From the NCBI RefSeq assembly GCF_050947875.1, contig NC_134574.1, positions 157,146,199 through 157,210,198 of the forward strand: a stretch of DNA of 64,000 nucleotides, in the 5' to 3' direction. Made by a program: the position numbers and the translations under genes. The notes below the pieces were generated by a model that saw only the letters and a program-made list of their open reading frames with translations, had not been told where the DNA came from and did not search any database. The stretch comes from Dermacentor variabilis. Taxonomy: Eukaryota > Arthropoda > Arachnida > Ixodida > Ixodidae. This document shows, in pieces, positions 23,500 to 34,659 of this stretch; position 1 is the stretch's first letter, and every line of letters begins with the position of its first letter.

Positions 23500-25030
23500 T
23501 GTGGGTGTTCATAGAGTTGTTTCTTTTAACTTAGGTAAGACATTAGGCAGTGTAATAGAGCTTGGTGGCGCAACCCACCGCCCCGTTCCAAAGGAGACGC
23601 TCATCACATCCGTCCATCCAGCGTTCCCGAATGGCGCTGCCGCGTTCGGGAGCGCTGGCGCCGCTGTACGAGTACGAGCGCACGAGACCTACGCACTTCC
23701 CGCAGAGGCGTCCGTGAGTCTCGCGTTTTCGCCCTTCTCGTGTTTTCTCGCGCGCGCCTGAGGGAGTCGAACGTGCGCAGTATATTGCTGCTGCAGGAAC
23801 GAGTCCCGGGGAAAAGATCTTCGCATAAACTCTCATTCGCTTTGCAGACAAAGAAAAAAAGAAAAGGCGCAAAGAAGGTATAATATTAGTGTGAGGTGTA
23901 GGCAAGGTAACTTTTATTTCGTAATCAATGATTATTATACCTTTCAAACCAAACATTCGGGACTACGACACAGGTTGTGTTGCTGTTTGATAACGAGCAC
24001 GGTGCCCCCTCCCCTTCCCTCTCCCCTCCCCCCCCCCTTTGCTTTCACAGCCACACGAAAACCGCTGCGAAACTCAGCTTCGCTGTCAAAAAGAAAAAAA
24101 AAGAAGCAATAAAAAGTAGGGTCGAGAGGAAGGGGTCGCCGAGCCGCGGGTGGTCGATAAAACAGAGGCACCATGCCGGAAAACGTTGACACGGCCTGTC
24201 GCACGCGCAAATCGAGCGTGCAGTAAGGCTGTTGTCGGGGGCGGCGGATGACAGCGCAGCACGTGCGTAGCTGGACATCGGCAACCCGAGCCCGCGTATA
24301 CGGGCGCGCTTACTCCCAACCCCTGAAGGCGCAGAGAAAAACGAGACCAGCTCTTTCCCCGTGTTCCTCTTCTAGTCCCGCCCCGATGCTCACGCAGTCA
24401 CCGCCGACGGGTCATTGTCGTCGCAGTTGTCGTCGTCTCCTCTGCCGCCGGAGACTGCAGAGTCGAAACCAAAACCGGACGAGCGAACAAAACGGGAGAG
24501 CGGGGGAAGAGCGGGCTCAACGGGGTTCTCGATCCGCGGAACGAACGGGGATGAGGAGGGGGTGGAGGGGAGCGAGGGTTAAAGAAGGAAGCTGGGAAGG
24601 AATGCCCTTCAGCCGGTCGAATGGACTCCTTGTGATTGGAGTGGAGAGGCGGAACTGGGTCCCTGTCTGTCTGCGCGAGATCAACTGACAAGAAAACGGC
24701 CAGCGACGCGCAAATCTGGAGGTCCGTGAGACGACGTGAAGAGCGAGGGCTGGTGGCGGGCAACTGAAAGCAGGGATTGGGGAGGGGAGGGTGGCGGGGA
24801 GGCGAGGGAAGAGGTGCTTTTCCTCGGCTCTCGATCGGCGCTGGTGCGCTCTCCCGTGTCCAATTAGATTGGTCCCCAAATCCTCGTCTAATTGGGACTG
24901 AATGTGCCCATACATTTTTAGTGGTTCGTTTTCTTCCTTCTCTTTTTTTTCCTTTTTCTGTTTTTCTGTCTATCTTGGCTTTCGCTTGGAACGTGGCTGA
25001 AGGCAGCAGAGTGAGTGCACGGTGGAAGGT
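23500..25030. other. GC-rich region, possible CpG-rich segment
   Basis: Rich in CG dinucleotides, with a minus-strand open frame of 254 codons (24398-25162) that is low in complexity (Pro, Arg, Ser) and runs into a SINE. I do not call it a gene. A promoter or first exon of a host gene is possible but unsupported. Confidence 0.25.
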
Positions 25031-25037
25031 GTCGTAC

Positions 25038-25165
25038 ATGCCACGTCGGCTGCACGGCTCTGGCGTTCCGGGTCGGCACTCGAGGTTGCGGCTTCGACTC
25101 CCGGCCGCGGCGGACGCATTTCGATGCGCGCGGTACGTAAAAACGCTCGTCCAGCTGCACATGTA
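25038..25165 (+). mobile_element. Ruka-like SINE fragment (tRNA-like head)
   Basis: GGCACTCGAGGTTGCGGCTTC, then GACTCCCGGCCGCGGCGG and GCATTTCGATG, match the head and first body block of the SINE at 34399-34640. The box B-like TTCGACTCC is retained; the body is lost after about 60 bp. Confidence 0.6.
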
Positions 25166-25604
25166 AATAATAAAAAAGAACGGTATAGCAAACCCTGAAA
25201 CCAGGAAACTTCGTTAGGTATTTGCAGACTCGGCAGCCCTCCTTTTCACCAGGACATGTTCCTTGAAAGTGGTCACTGCGCCGCAAGCTTTACAGCTGTG
25301 CGTACTATAGGATCCCATGCATGATTAACTTTGTCGGGGTTTCCTGACGATTCTTGGCATGCTCTCTGGTCGTCAACTATGGCGCCAACATAAGATACCT
25401 GCATAATATATACATTTTTTCCACGATGTAATTGATATTTTATTATTTTTGCCGTATTTTTATATACTGACGAGGAGTTTTGCTGATGTGTAGAGGTCAT
25501 TAATTGGCTACGCTCTTCGTTTGAAATGCCTGTCCTTTGTCTCAACGTCACGTTATGGTAAAGTTGTGCCTAGTTGCGGATGCCCTACTGCAACGCAGAG
25601 TTTA

Positions 25605-25745
25605 TGAGCGAGAGAGATAGATACGTCATAAGGCAAAGGTAGGGAGGTTAACTAGGCTGAACCCGGTAGGCTACCTTGCACTGGGGTAGAAGGAAAGAGG
25701 ATTGAAAGAGGAGAAGGAAGAAAGACGGTCACAGTCGCCACTGTT
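25605..25745 (-). mobile_element. RNase-H LINE 3' tail, minus strand
   Basis: On the minus strand: CAGTGCAAGGTAGCCTACCGG, TAGTTAACCTCCCTACCTTTG, then a degraded pyrimidine run. It is a diverged member of the tail family seen at 8690, 21480, 57372 and 63640. No clear coding part precedes it. Confidence 0.65.
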
Positions 25746-25949
25746 GCGCACACGAGCGGTGCAGTGCACTCAATGACGAAGCGAGTAATAGGTTTTTCAT
25801 TCGCAACTGCGCCTGATCATCGCTGCTATTCTGGAAGCGAACGTGAGCCCTCACGAATGCGAGAGCCATCGTGTGTGCAGAAATAGCGAGCAGCGGCCGC
25901 ACATAACACGTCACGGCGATGCCAGACTAAGGCATTATTTAGCGGCGAC

Positions 25950-27200
25950 TGTCAATGGCGCGGGGGTGTGGGGCGGGTGGGGGGGAGGAGGGGGTAGGTC
26001 ACGATGCGGTGAAAGGAATCGGAGAATCCGCTTACGGTTTCCGTTCGCGGGCACGAGAGATGCTGACAGAGGAGACCCCACGCCGTGTGCCGACAGTTAG
26101 CTACACGAGCAGCCACATTGGCCAAAGGCAAGGGAAAGCACAGCACGGAAGGGCTGTCCAATGTCATCAAGAAGGATACGACGCATGGCGAGCGGGACGA
26201 AAACGTGGACTCGCCCGTAACGAGGTGCTTCCTCCGACTCGCTGTCCGAGGGTCGGATTACGAGCGAAGCGTAACGTGGGTGCACTCTTGCGACCGGCGC
26301 GCCGGCTAGCGGCCGCGTTTGTCTTCACTGGAATGAGGGGGTGTCGTTGTGTATAACCGAAAATGATAGCGCGGACCGCGCAGCTCGTTAGGTAAAGGGT
26401 TGCATGGATTTTGTTTGTTTGTTTGTTTTTGTGGTCTCGCAGAGAGGCCGCGTCGCTCGTTACCTTCGGGGTGCCGAATGTGTCCCAACTATATAGGGGA
26501 GCGCTTTGTTGCTTTCCTTATACGCAGCGATGGTGAACGAATGCGCGCCTAATTGGGAGGCCCCATCGTGTTTGAAAGAATCAACAGAATGAGATGCTGC
26601 AACGGTATGAGGTACTGACAGGCCGCAGTTAGTCGTGCACTCGATATTTCTGGCCTGCTTAATCTTGCACTCGGACTTGTTTTGCACTAGATGTCAGAGA
26701 CAAAAGAATGTTGCTCCGGCGCTTTAGGCTGTCTTTTCGCACCGGATCTACGAGAGTATACGGAGACGGCTCGATGCGCTGGTATTAAGGAGAATCGTTG
26801 AGAAGACGCGTTTGACTGTTTCTAGATGCTGGGCGTGTTTACGTATACGTGTCTTGTATGTACACAGGCTGTTTTAGCGAAAACATTTTTTCGAAACAGT
26901 GAACCCTTGGCAGTCACTTCGTACGTACGTATACGCCTACGTACTTTTTGTACATGCGTGTGTACAGCAGAGACCACACATCAAGATGCTGTTGTCGGGC
27001 AACTTTCGTAGCTTTCAAATCGCATGTTGAAGATGTGTCTCGATGTCTGTATTAAAGACATTGCATTCAACGTGCGTTTCAAATTCCTAATACGAAGTTT
27101 CCCTTAGGATTTTTCGAAAGCGTTGAGAGAACGTTAATATTTTCAATACGTGTACAGCACCGACAACTCTTGTATGTTTTTACTTTCCCAGACCAAACCG
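25950..27200. other. unassigned sequence
   Basis: GC-rich at first, then mixed. It contains a (GTTT)n run near 26410. No recognisable gene or mobile element. Confidence 0.3.
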
Positions 27201-27206
27201 TAGCCT

Positions 27207-27252
27207 GTGTGACGAGGTTTGTGACGAGGTTTGTGACGAGGCTGTGACGAGA
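27207..27252. repeat. minisatellite, 12-bp unit
   Basis: GTGACGAGGTTT repeats about three and a half times with one interruption. Confidence 0.75.
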
Positions 27253-27960
27253 CCTACTAAAAGTATACCATGGATAAATTTCGTATGCCCCAAGCATGTA
27301 CCCTCTTTACTGTGTCAATACCCAGGAGTTATTCTTTCTTTGGACGGGGGAGGGGGGGGGGGGTGTGGAGAGGCCTGCGCTTCAAGAAGGGCGCCTCATG
27401 ATGAAAATATTAAAACATACACATTCGCATTACTATCGCCATATTTCTTGCGCAAAGGCACCGGAAATGTCATGCGTAATACTGTTGAGCTCTTCCAGTG
27501 TTATGGTTATTCGCGCTTATATTTTTCTACTGGTTCTTGGCTTTTTCGGTGGGCCTAGGACCTTTAAAGTCATTCGAAAGCTATCGGTTATTACTTATTT
27601 AGTTGTTACCAAATATTATACTTAGCAATAGCATTACATTTAGTAATGTTTCCCGAAATGTAAGCATTCGGAAAACGTAAAAGGTTAATTTTCCCGACTT
27701 CTATCAGCTGACCATCAAGAGAATGGGTGCTATAGGTGTCAGATGTCTAACGTCTTACGTTTCACATCTCACAGATTTTTTATGAAGCTTACAAAATCAC
27801 CATATACTCACTTGTGCCCACGCATTCCAAACTAAAAACTCCGTTTAATCCATTTCGTCGCAGTTCCTACATGCCTCTACCCAAGAAACAGCGCCCGTAT
27901 TGATGCAATTTAACATTGACGTTAATTTAACATTTACGTTCTCGCACGTAAACTAATGCC

Positions 27961-28362
27961 TGTTTCACACGGTCGTATTAGATTGTGATCGGTCTCGATC
28001 CGGATTGAACTCGAGCCTGATCCCGACGATCGCGATCCATGCATCGCGATGGAGGTCATGATCGCGATCCCATAGCCGACAACCATGTAATACGGAGAGT
28101 TAGAGAACATCAGCAGACGATATTAGCCTCGCGCACAATAACAAACGAAGTATCACTTAAAAAAATTATATTACCATTTGCGCAGCATACTAGACAAATT
28201 TTACAGGTGTTTCGGACTCACTAACTATAAGTGGTGCGCTTGGGCTCAGCAAAAACTCGGTCCGGGCGCCGGAATACGTAGCCGCGATCATTACCGATCG
28301 CGATCCAGAAATTCGAACCGGCTGGGGTCCGATAACGATCGACAGCGACCGTGTGACACCGG
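27961..28362. mobile_element. putative MITE with GATCGCGATC-rich inverted ends
   Basis: The left end, with TCACACGGTCG at about 27965, and the right end, with CGACCGTGTGA at 28348-28358, are inverted copies. Pairing continues inward through GATCGG, CCGGATTGAA-like and GATCGCGATC blocks for roughly 60-80 bp. The interior has several CGATCG-type palindromes. No transposase frame and no clear target duplication are visible, so a non-autonomous DNA element is an inference. Confidence 0.5.
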
Positions 28363-28399
28363 TACAACATTAGCTTGCTCACACGACGCGTAATGCCGT

Positions 28400-29050
28400 A
28401 TCAAAGTTATACGAGCACGGCGTCGGAAAAGTCACCGCGAGCTCGTATATATAACTTCAGCCACGCACACACCAGTGCCGCTGGAACCGCGGCCGTCCTG
28501 CGGACATCGGTAATCTCCCGCCGTTGCTCAGGCCTCCCTCGCACCACACTCCTCGGTCCCACGTCTTCGTGTATACACGCGTACGAAGCTAGAAAGCCTG
28601 TCGCGGCGGCGGCGGCGGCAAGCGCTTCTCTTCTGCTGGACACCTCACTCGCCGTTTTGATGGATCGGTCTCTGCGGCGGTTAATTTGGCAGGATCGTCC
28701 CAATACGTTACGTGCCATTGCCGCGCGCGGTCACCTTCTAAGCGGTCGCGCCCCGCGCGGTGCGGTCTCTTTGCCGATGTGCATACACCCTTAAGAATCG
28801 GGTCCCCGCACGAAGAAGCAGCTAGGTACAGACGACTCCGAAGGAAAGCTTGCCAAAGAGAACGTCGGCGCAACCGTACCTCCGCCACGTCGTGTACACG
28901 TAGAAGTTCTACGCGAGGATTGAGACGGCCGCCACGATAAATACGGTGCAGTGGCGTCCGTACGCGTCGCAGCGAGAACGTGGAGAATGCGCTGCAGTAA
29001 GTAGTGCCGACTTTTGTTGCACGTTACGCAGACCCAACGGCTACAAGAAC
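28400..29050. other. GC-rich sequence without a recognised gene
   Basis: Overlapping frames on both strands (up to 139 codons) include an Ala-rich run from GGC repeats near 28607. None shows a domain. Confidence 0.3.
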
Positions 29051-29129
29051 ATGCTTTATGGATTGAATGAGTGAAATGGATTTCGTTTATCTATTTGCAG
29101 TCTCTGCAGGGAAAAAAAAGAAAGGTCAT

Positions 29130-29285
29130 GATTTTTTTTTGTATGAATGAATGAATGAGTGGAAACTTTAGGGGCTCCAAAAGGGTGCCGCTGTGCTAAA
29201 GAGTCGATGGTCCAGGGCTCAGAAGAAAGCACTGGTAGAAGTGCCTTACAGTGATAGTCGAGATGAGAGTTCAACAAGCGTGTTC
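29130..29285 (-). mobile_element. LINE-like 3' end with (ATTC)n tail
   Basis: On the minus strand the sequence ends with GGAGCCCCTAAAGTTTCCAC followed by (ATTC)n. A tail of this kind (AATAAAGTTTCC then ATTC repeats) is familiar from tick LINE 3' ends; here the AATAAA is mutated to CTAAA. No coding part was identified. Confidence 0.4.
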
Positions 29286-29289
29286 TACA

Positions 29290-29430
29290 ATTGTGTTCCG
29301 TATTTGATCTCGTCCATTTAGAGCACTAATTTCACTCACACTCGCCACCACAGCATTGATTTTCACTTTTTTGCCCCAGCATCCCCGCATTGTGATGATG
29401 CAAATAAATTTCAACTTCAACTTTCATGGC
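29290..29430 (+). mobile_element. LINE-like 3' UTR ending in AATAAA
   Basis: The segment ends with GCAAATAAATTTCAACTTCA. Its composition and position resemble a non-LTR 3' UTR that I recall as dispersed in ticks. There is no coding part, so this rests on recall. Confidence 0.3.
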
Positions 29431-29899
29431 GGCCGTCCTGTGGATCTACCACAAGCAAAATGAGAAGCTTCGTTGGTGTGCTAATCCGGAGTAGCTTATG
29501 TACTATATCAGCAAACACGTCACTCTGTAGTAACATGCGAAGGAGGCACAACGTAGGCCTAGCGTTGGGCCATATTCGTCCTACACCGGGCTACGTCGTC
29601 TCAACACTCACCCCACTTACAGCATTTTTTTGGGTAACCTACATATGAAGACGTCGGTTCTTAATAAACGTAACGTCGCACACTTTAGCACCGTCTCTTT
29701 CTGGTAGTATCACGCATAATTGCAATGGATGATACAAAGAACAGTACCATGTATAGAGTACATAAGATCACGTGGAAACCATTTCAGAGCTCCGCGCATG
29801 CACTCATTAAACCCGGAACCAAATCACTTGACTCTCATGCCATACTGATCCAACAACACCACCGATCACTGACTCAACTCCGGATACGAAGCCGCGTCG

Positions 29900-29940
29900 C
29901 AGTGTCGTCTGCTCGCTGTTGCCACAAGCAGACGACACTG
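29900..29940. repeat. 14-bp perfect hairpin
   Basis: CAGTGTCGTCTGCT (29900-29913) and its exact reverse complement (29927-29940) enclose a 13-base spacer. It is too short to identify. Confidence 0.6.
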
Positions 29941-30427
29941 GCGCGGAGGAATACACATCGGTATACGCGGACTAACTTGCCCACCGGATACGACGAATTC
30001 TACAGCTCACGCAGGGAGAGCTGCACAGAATTACGCGGTGCGCAGGTAGCCCCCGCAGGAGGGACCGCGTTTCTCTTGCTTTTTTTGTGCAACGGTCTCG
30101 CGCGGAGACGACCTGCCGAGCAAACGCGACGATGAGCCTTTCTAAGGCGCGACGATGAGCGAACACGTCGCTCCCAGCGGGCAGTCCTCCTGCTCCGGAA
30201 ACGGCGGGGGATTCACACCTCCGTGCGCCTTCGTTCTCGGTTCTCCCTTCGGCGACCGCAAGGAGGCGATGCATCTTCCACATCGCCGCGGAACAGACGG
30301 CCTCCTTCCAAGGAGATCGACCGGGCAAGTTCGGTATATGAAATCGCGCAAAAGGACTATGCGCGCCTGGTGAGAGCGAGGCAAATGGCAACGAAAGAAA
30401 GATAAGGAAAACAAGAGGGTGGAAGAG

Positions 30428-30490
30428 TATGGAGAGAGAGAGAGAGAGGAGAGAGAGAGAAAGAAAGCAAACTTTATTTTCTCCTCAGGT
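30428..30490 (-). mobile_element. LINE-like 3' end with (CT)n on the minus strand
   Basis: On the minus strand GAGGAGAAAATAAAGTTTGC is followed by a pyrimidine run ending in (CT)n. It has the same layout as 4650-4762. Only the terminus is present. Confidence 0.35.
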
Positions 30491-30499
30491 GCTCTGTCC

Positions 30500-32030
30500 C
30501 TCGCTCATTTCGCGCGAGTTCGCGCCGGCTGCAGAGACGCATCTTACAGGAGAGTCGTGGACGGAGCCATCTTGACCGATGTGCGCGATTCAGCCACGAA
30601 CGCGTGTACCACGTTTGCAGGTGTATAACGCGATTTCGTAGGCAACGTGAGGGCACAGATTTTCAGATCTAACGTGTGAAGGAGACGGTAGGCATGAAAA
30701 TTCTTATTGATATTCTACTCATGCATTTCTCTAAACTTTCTAAGACATTCAATATATTTACTTTAGAAAAACATAGAAAGGCAATTCTGTGCCACCCTAA
30801 ACTTTTGTGACGGATATTTATTTCCCTTATAAGAAGAAACTGATTTTTTTAGTTCCTGCAGGAAATACAGTTAACAAACGCTTCATAAAAACTAGAAGTG
30901 TTAGGCGCGTCGCTAAGCCCACTTGCCCGTATTCCTAAGGGCACGTTAGCTTGCAACTCCGTTGGTTAGGAAAGAAGACTGTATTGTTTCTGAATGCAAT
31001 TCCAAAATTAAAATTGCTTAAAATGTCGACCGTGTGAAGGCGACCGGCCAGTGACAGGCAGCGCGCATGCACAAAAATATTTGTAAATTCGGCCCTTGAA
31101 ATTCAAGGAATTGAGAAAGCAGTTTGTAAGTGTTAACATAGGTCCGAAAACAATCAAAAACAGCAACTCCACTTATAAGCGAGGAACAGCTGACAAAAGC
31201 GATTATTAAGGCGCAGAGAGCTCAACTAACAAATTGTAAAATTAGGCTCGTACACGCAAATCTGCAAGTAAGTTAGAGTAGCATATTTCATGCCATGACT
31301 GAACAAGGGGAGATACCAACATGAAATGGTGCTGGCTGCCCTTTCTCGCATGAAAAGCCCAGAACACACAAAAAGTGGCAGAACATCAAGGCAAACTAGT
31401 ATAAACGAAAAAAGAAAAGGCTCAAAGCACAAGCTGTCGCAAACAGGCAAAGCAGATCGTGAAACCAGGCACCGAGCATTCCTGATAGCTTTCGAAGTAC
31501 TTAGGAAAATTTCCCGGTCATTGAAGAAGAACGAGTTCATCTGCAGAGGAAGCTTTGCGAACTCGATAATTCGGGCGCTGGTGTTATACATATGCAAATA
31601 CGGCACATGCTCAACACTCACTGCCATTTCTGTCTCGCACAACCCATTCGTCCTCTCCCGCGCGCGCTCTCTCGAGCCGATTTCCCAAGAGAACATGCGA
31701 GTGGGAGCGATGCAACAATCCGCGCATGCGCGTTACACGGCGATTGGCCTTGCTCGAGCCTCGATGAATGCAAGGCACGGAGCGGAGACGACTCCAGCGC
31801 ATCCGGCAACTCATTTGAGGGTCTTTAAGGATTACACCAGCTGAAACGATCGGCTACGAGGTCGCGGCCTACGGGCAGGTCGTATATCCATCTCCTTTAC
31901 TAGCCTCGTATGCCTCAGTGCGCGCCAACTCGAGTCGGCTTATACCAGCTGAGTGGAGAATGAAGGACTTGGTGATCGTAGAGCAACGTATATGCTGTTA
32001 AAAAAAATCCGCGACAGACCCACTATAAAA
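30500..32030. other. unassigned sequence
   Basis: No mobile element was recognised. Opposed frames of 156 codons (minus, 31226-31696) and 172 codons (plus, 31326-31844) overlap, have no domain features, and are probably chance. Confidence 0.35.
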
Positions 32031-32095
32031 CTTCGCTCGAGTCTAGATTGTTCACAGGGTGCTTTGAGTGCTACTAGTGCTTTAACAAAGAAAGC

Positions 32096-32772
32096 CTCAA
32101 CCCGAAGCCAAAGTTTCGGCAAAGGGCCTTGCCGTCATCGGGAGACAACAGCTTCAACTTGAAGACAATGCTTGGAAAAAGAGCACCTGACTTTGTCAGT
32201 GCAAAAACAGCCTCGGCCTGAAGCCAACGTTTCGACAAGCGAACTCGTCTTCGAAGGGCAATAACAGTCTTCGTCAGGATAAAGTCAGTCTCAGCCTGGA
32301 GTAAACTTTTTGACAAAAAGATTTGTCTTCATTACCTTTGTTGCCTTTGCAGGAAGAAACAAAATATAAGTATTTGGGCGTCACAATTACTAACAACTTA
32401 TTATGGAATTTACACATTGATAATATGTGTTCTTCAGCCTTGCGTAAATTATATCTTTTGCGACATAAACTTAGAAATTCCCCACCTAACGTAAAACTTC
32501 TTGCTTATTATTCATTAATTAATTAATTCTAGGCTTACTCGACACCATCATCCGAATTCACTAACACCTTATTTTGCACGGACGGATGTATTCAGGTATT
32601 CTTTTTTTCCCCGAACTATAACAGACTGGAATAACTCGTTGTTGCCTGTTTCATTTGATTGACTCATTGTACTACTGTTGTGTTTTACCACCCTACTTGA
32701 TTGAATAATACATTGTGATATTGTTGTGTTTAACCACCCTGCTTGGACCTGTTCTAGGTCTGCAGTATGAAA

Positions 32773-32803
<31 letters not shown>

Positions 32804-33380
32804 AAATAGATAAATAAATAAATAAATAAATAAATAGAGCTTTTGGCAGAAGCCAATATTCCATCAAGGACAGTTAGTTACTTGTCTTCGTCAACACAAG
32901 GATAGCCTCAGCCTGAAGACAACGCTTCGACAAAGAGATTTGTCTTCGCCACCGAAAAAAAAAACCAACAACAACAACAAGAACGACAGTGTCAACCTGA
33001 AGCCAACGTTTTGACAAAGGCAGTTCGTAGGAGCACAAACAACCTCAGCCTGGAACCAATATTCCCATCAAAGGAGTTGTCTGTGTCAGGGCAAGATCAG
33101 TCTCTGCCTGAAGCAAACGTTTCGACAAGTGTACTCATCTTTGTTATGGCAATAACAGTCTTCGTCAAGGCAAAAACAGTATCAACCTGAAGCAAGCGTT
33201 TTGACAATGGAACTTGTCTTCATCACAGCAAAGCAGCTTCTCCCTGAAATCAATGTCTCGACGAGGGCACTTCTTTTCGTCAAGACGAGGGCAGTCTCAG
33301 CCTGAAGCCAACGTTTCGACAAAGATTTGTCCTCGATCGTCAGTGAAAAAGCAGCGTCAGTCTGAAGCCTGTCAGTGGGG
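32096..33380. repeat. degenerate minisatellite, about 60-bp unit, split by a LINE
   Basis: About 12 imperfect units share CAGCCTGAAGCCAACGTTTC then GACAA, TTGTCTTCGTCA and GGCAAAAACAG blocks. Unit landmarks fall near 32113, 32176, 32233, 32308, 32862, 32923, 33007, 33057, 33116, 33198, 33251 and 33309, giving periods of about 51-84 bp. A LINE remnant occupies 32350-32835. Similar short repeats are known to me as interspersed motifs in tick DNA, but this array is unusually long. On the minus strand the repeat gives a short LSKRWLQAE-type frame, probably fortuitous. Confidence 0.75.
32350..32835 (+). mobile_element. CR1/Jockey-type LINE remnant with (AATA)n tail
   Basis: The first part reads EETKYKYLGVTITNNLLWN and continues through ALRKLYLLRHKLR to LLAYYSLI, the region after the RT palm. 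The second part, from about 32528 in another frame, reads SRLTRHHHPNSLTPYFARTD, then VFRYSFFPRTITDWNNSLLP and stops near 32666. The intervening coding region seen in full elements is missing, with ATTAATTAATTAATT at the junction. A 3' UTR and an (AATA)n tract (about 32769-32835) end the element. RT core and endonuclease are absent. Confidence 0.75.
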
Positions 33381-33419
33381 CTTGCCTTAAAAATGACAAT
33401 AGCTTCTGCTGTCGCCCAA

Positions 33420-33458
33420 ACGAAGAAAAGACACCTTGTCGAAACGTTGTCTCCAAAA
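33420..33458. repeat. inverted unit of the 60-bp minisatellite
   Basis: CTTGTCGAAACGTTGTCTCC is the reverse complement of the array's ACGTTTCGACAA block. It is a stray unit in the opposite orientation about 100 bp beyond the array. Confidence 0.5.
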
Positions 33459-33659
33459 TTCGAGAACAGCAGGCCAGTTTTGGTGCATCATTGTCATCAC
33501 GTGTGGAGGCTGGACTATGGGAGCTGGGCGCGTCGCGCGAACAAGAAGAAAAAGAAAGCGTTCGCGAATCTGTGCCAATTGATGCAACTCATACGTCAAG
33601 GACAGGGACGCTATAAAATCTGTTTCCCCAGCTCGCGGAAATCGTAGGGGTCTAATTTG

Positions 33660-33875
33660 AGGCGTTGCAAACACTTCAAGATTTTGGTGGTGGTGGTGGT
33701 AAATTTATTGAAAGCGGGAAGGGGAAAGTGGCTGAAGGATCGGGTTTAAGTAAGGCCCTGGGCCTGCTTGGCCTTTTCCGCCCAGTCCACCAGTTCAAAC
33801 TGTCGGTCGACGTCCCCGGACCTGAGCCAGGCTGTCCAGTCAGTCTCGCTTTGTTATATCAGAGGTTTGTACAGT
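33660..33875 (-). mobile_element. LINE C-terminus and 3' UTR with (CCA)n tail
   Basis: On the minus strand a frame reads DWTAWLRSGDVDRQFELVDW then AEKAKQAQGLT and stops. It has the shape of the C-terminal tail of tick LINE polyproteins. A short UTR, CTTTCAATAAATTTACC and a (CCA)n run follow, making a complete 3' terminus. Everything upstream is lost. Confidence 0.5.
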
Positions 33876-34385
33876 GACCTGTGCTTTTCCTTTGAAAGTT
33901 TCAAAGATCACGCTGATCCGGTGCACATTTTGGAATCTATGTGAATTGAAGCTTTCGTGAAGCGTTTAACGAAATGTTTAACGCCTTTCGCAGCATAGCG
34001 ATTACGTATCTGCTGGGCAAATCAGGGAGACGTGGAAATTGCCACCACCCGACCAACCCATACGTGATCCACGCCACCACGAGTTACACTTTCTCCGGGA
34101 TCGGCCCACATTTCCCCGTGTCATCCCCGGGATCAGCCCATTTCGCTATTTCACTGTTTCTTGGACCAGCCCACCTTACGCTGCAATGAAGCGCCGACCA
34201 AGCAGATACACGCAACCCCGGGAAAGAAGACTGAAAACATCACTTTAATGAAGTAATTATGCGCCCGAACTATGCGCCTGTTGCGTGGATGATATTTAGG
34301 CGCTGTTTGTTTTTTCTCAACGTAATTCCGTAGAGAGCAGAACCGACTTTCGGCACATCCGTCTATAGGGTATACACTACAGACG

Positions 34386-34653
34386 AGGTTGCATATAACC
34401 CGCCGTGGTTGCTCAGTGGCTATGGTGTTGGGCTGCTGAGCACGAGGTCGCGGGATCGAATCCCGGCCACGGCGGCCGCATTTCGATGGGGGCTAAATGC
34501 GAAAACACCCGTGTGTTTAGATTTAGGTGCACGTTAAAGAACCCCAGGTGGTCAAAATTTCCGTAGTCCTCCACTACGGCGTGCCTCATAATCAGAAAGT
34601 GGTTTTGGCACGTAAAACCCCAACTATTATTATTATTATTAGGTTGCATATAA
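34386..34653 (+). mobile_element. Ruka-like tRNA-derived SINE, intact, 13-bp TSD
   Basis: The element occupies 34399-34640 between perfect copies of AGGTTGCATATAA (34386-34398 and 34641-34653). The head resembles a tRNA-Ser gene: box A-like TTGCTCAGTGG, anticodon-loop-like GGGCTGCTGAG, and box B-like GATCGAATCCCGG; the ends CCGCCGTGG and CCACGGCGG can pair as an acceptor-like stem. A body follows (AAATGCGAAAAC, CCCCAGGTGGTC, CCACTACGGCGTGCCTCA, GGCACGTAAAACCCC) and a (TAT/ATT)n tail. RNA polymerase III would transcribe it; mobility depends on a LINE in trans. Assignment to Ruka is from recall of the tick SINE literature. Confidence 0.85.
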
Positions 34654-34659
34654 GCAAAT

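Noticed and set aside
24398..25162. 254-codon open frame on the minus strand
   Set aside because: Low-complexity Pro/Arg/Ser content in GC-rich DNA, overlapping open frames on the other strand, and its N-terminal part lies antisense to a SINE fragment. No domain.
31226..31844. Opposed 156- and 172-codon frames
   Set aside because: They overlap on opposite strands, lack domains, and at most one could be real; nothing favours either.
32096..33380. CRISPR-like repeat array
   Set aside because: Units are diverged, variable in period and lack unique spacers between identical repeats; the window is eukaryotic.
34399..34475. Possible tRNA-Ser gene
   Set aside because: Box A, box B and stem-like ends are present, but the sequence is followed by a SINE body and tail and flanked by a target-site duplication, so it is a SINE head.
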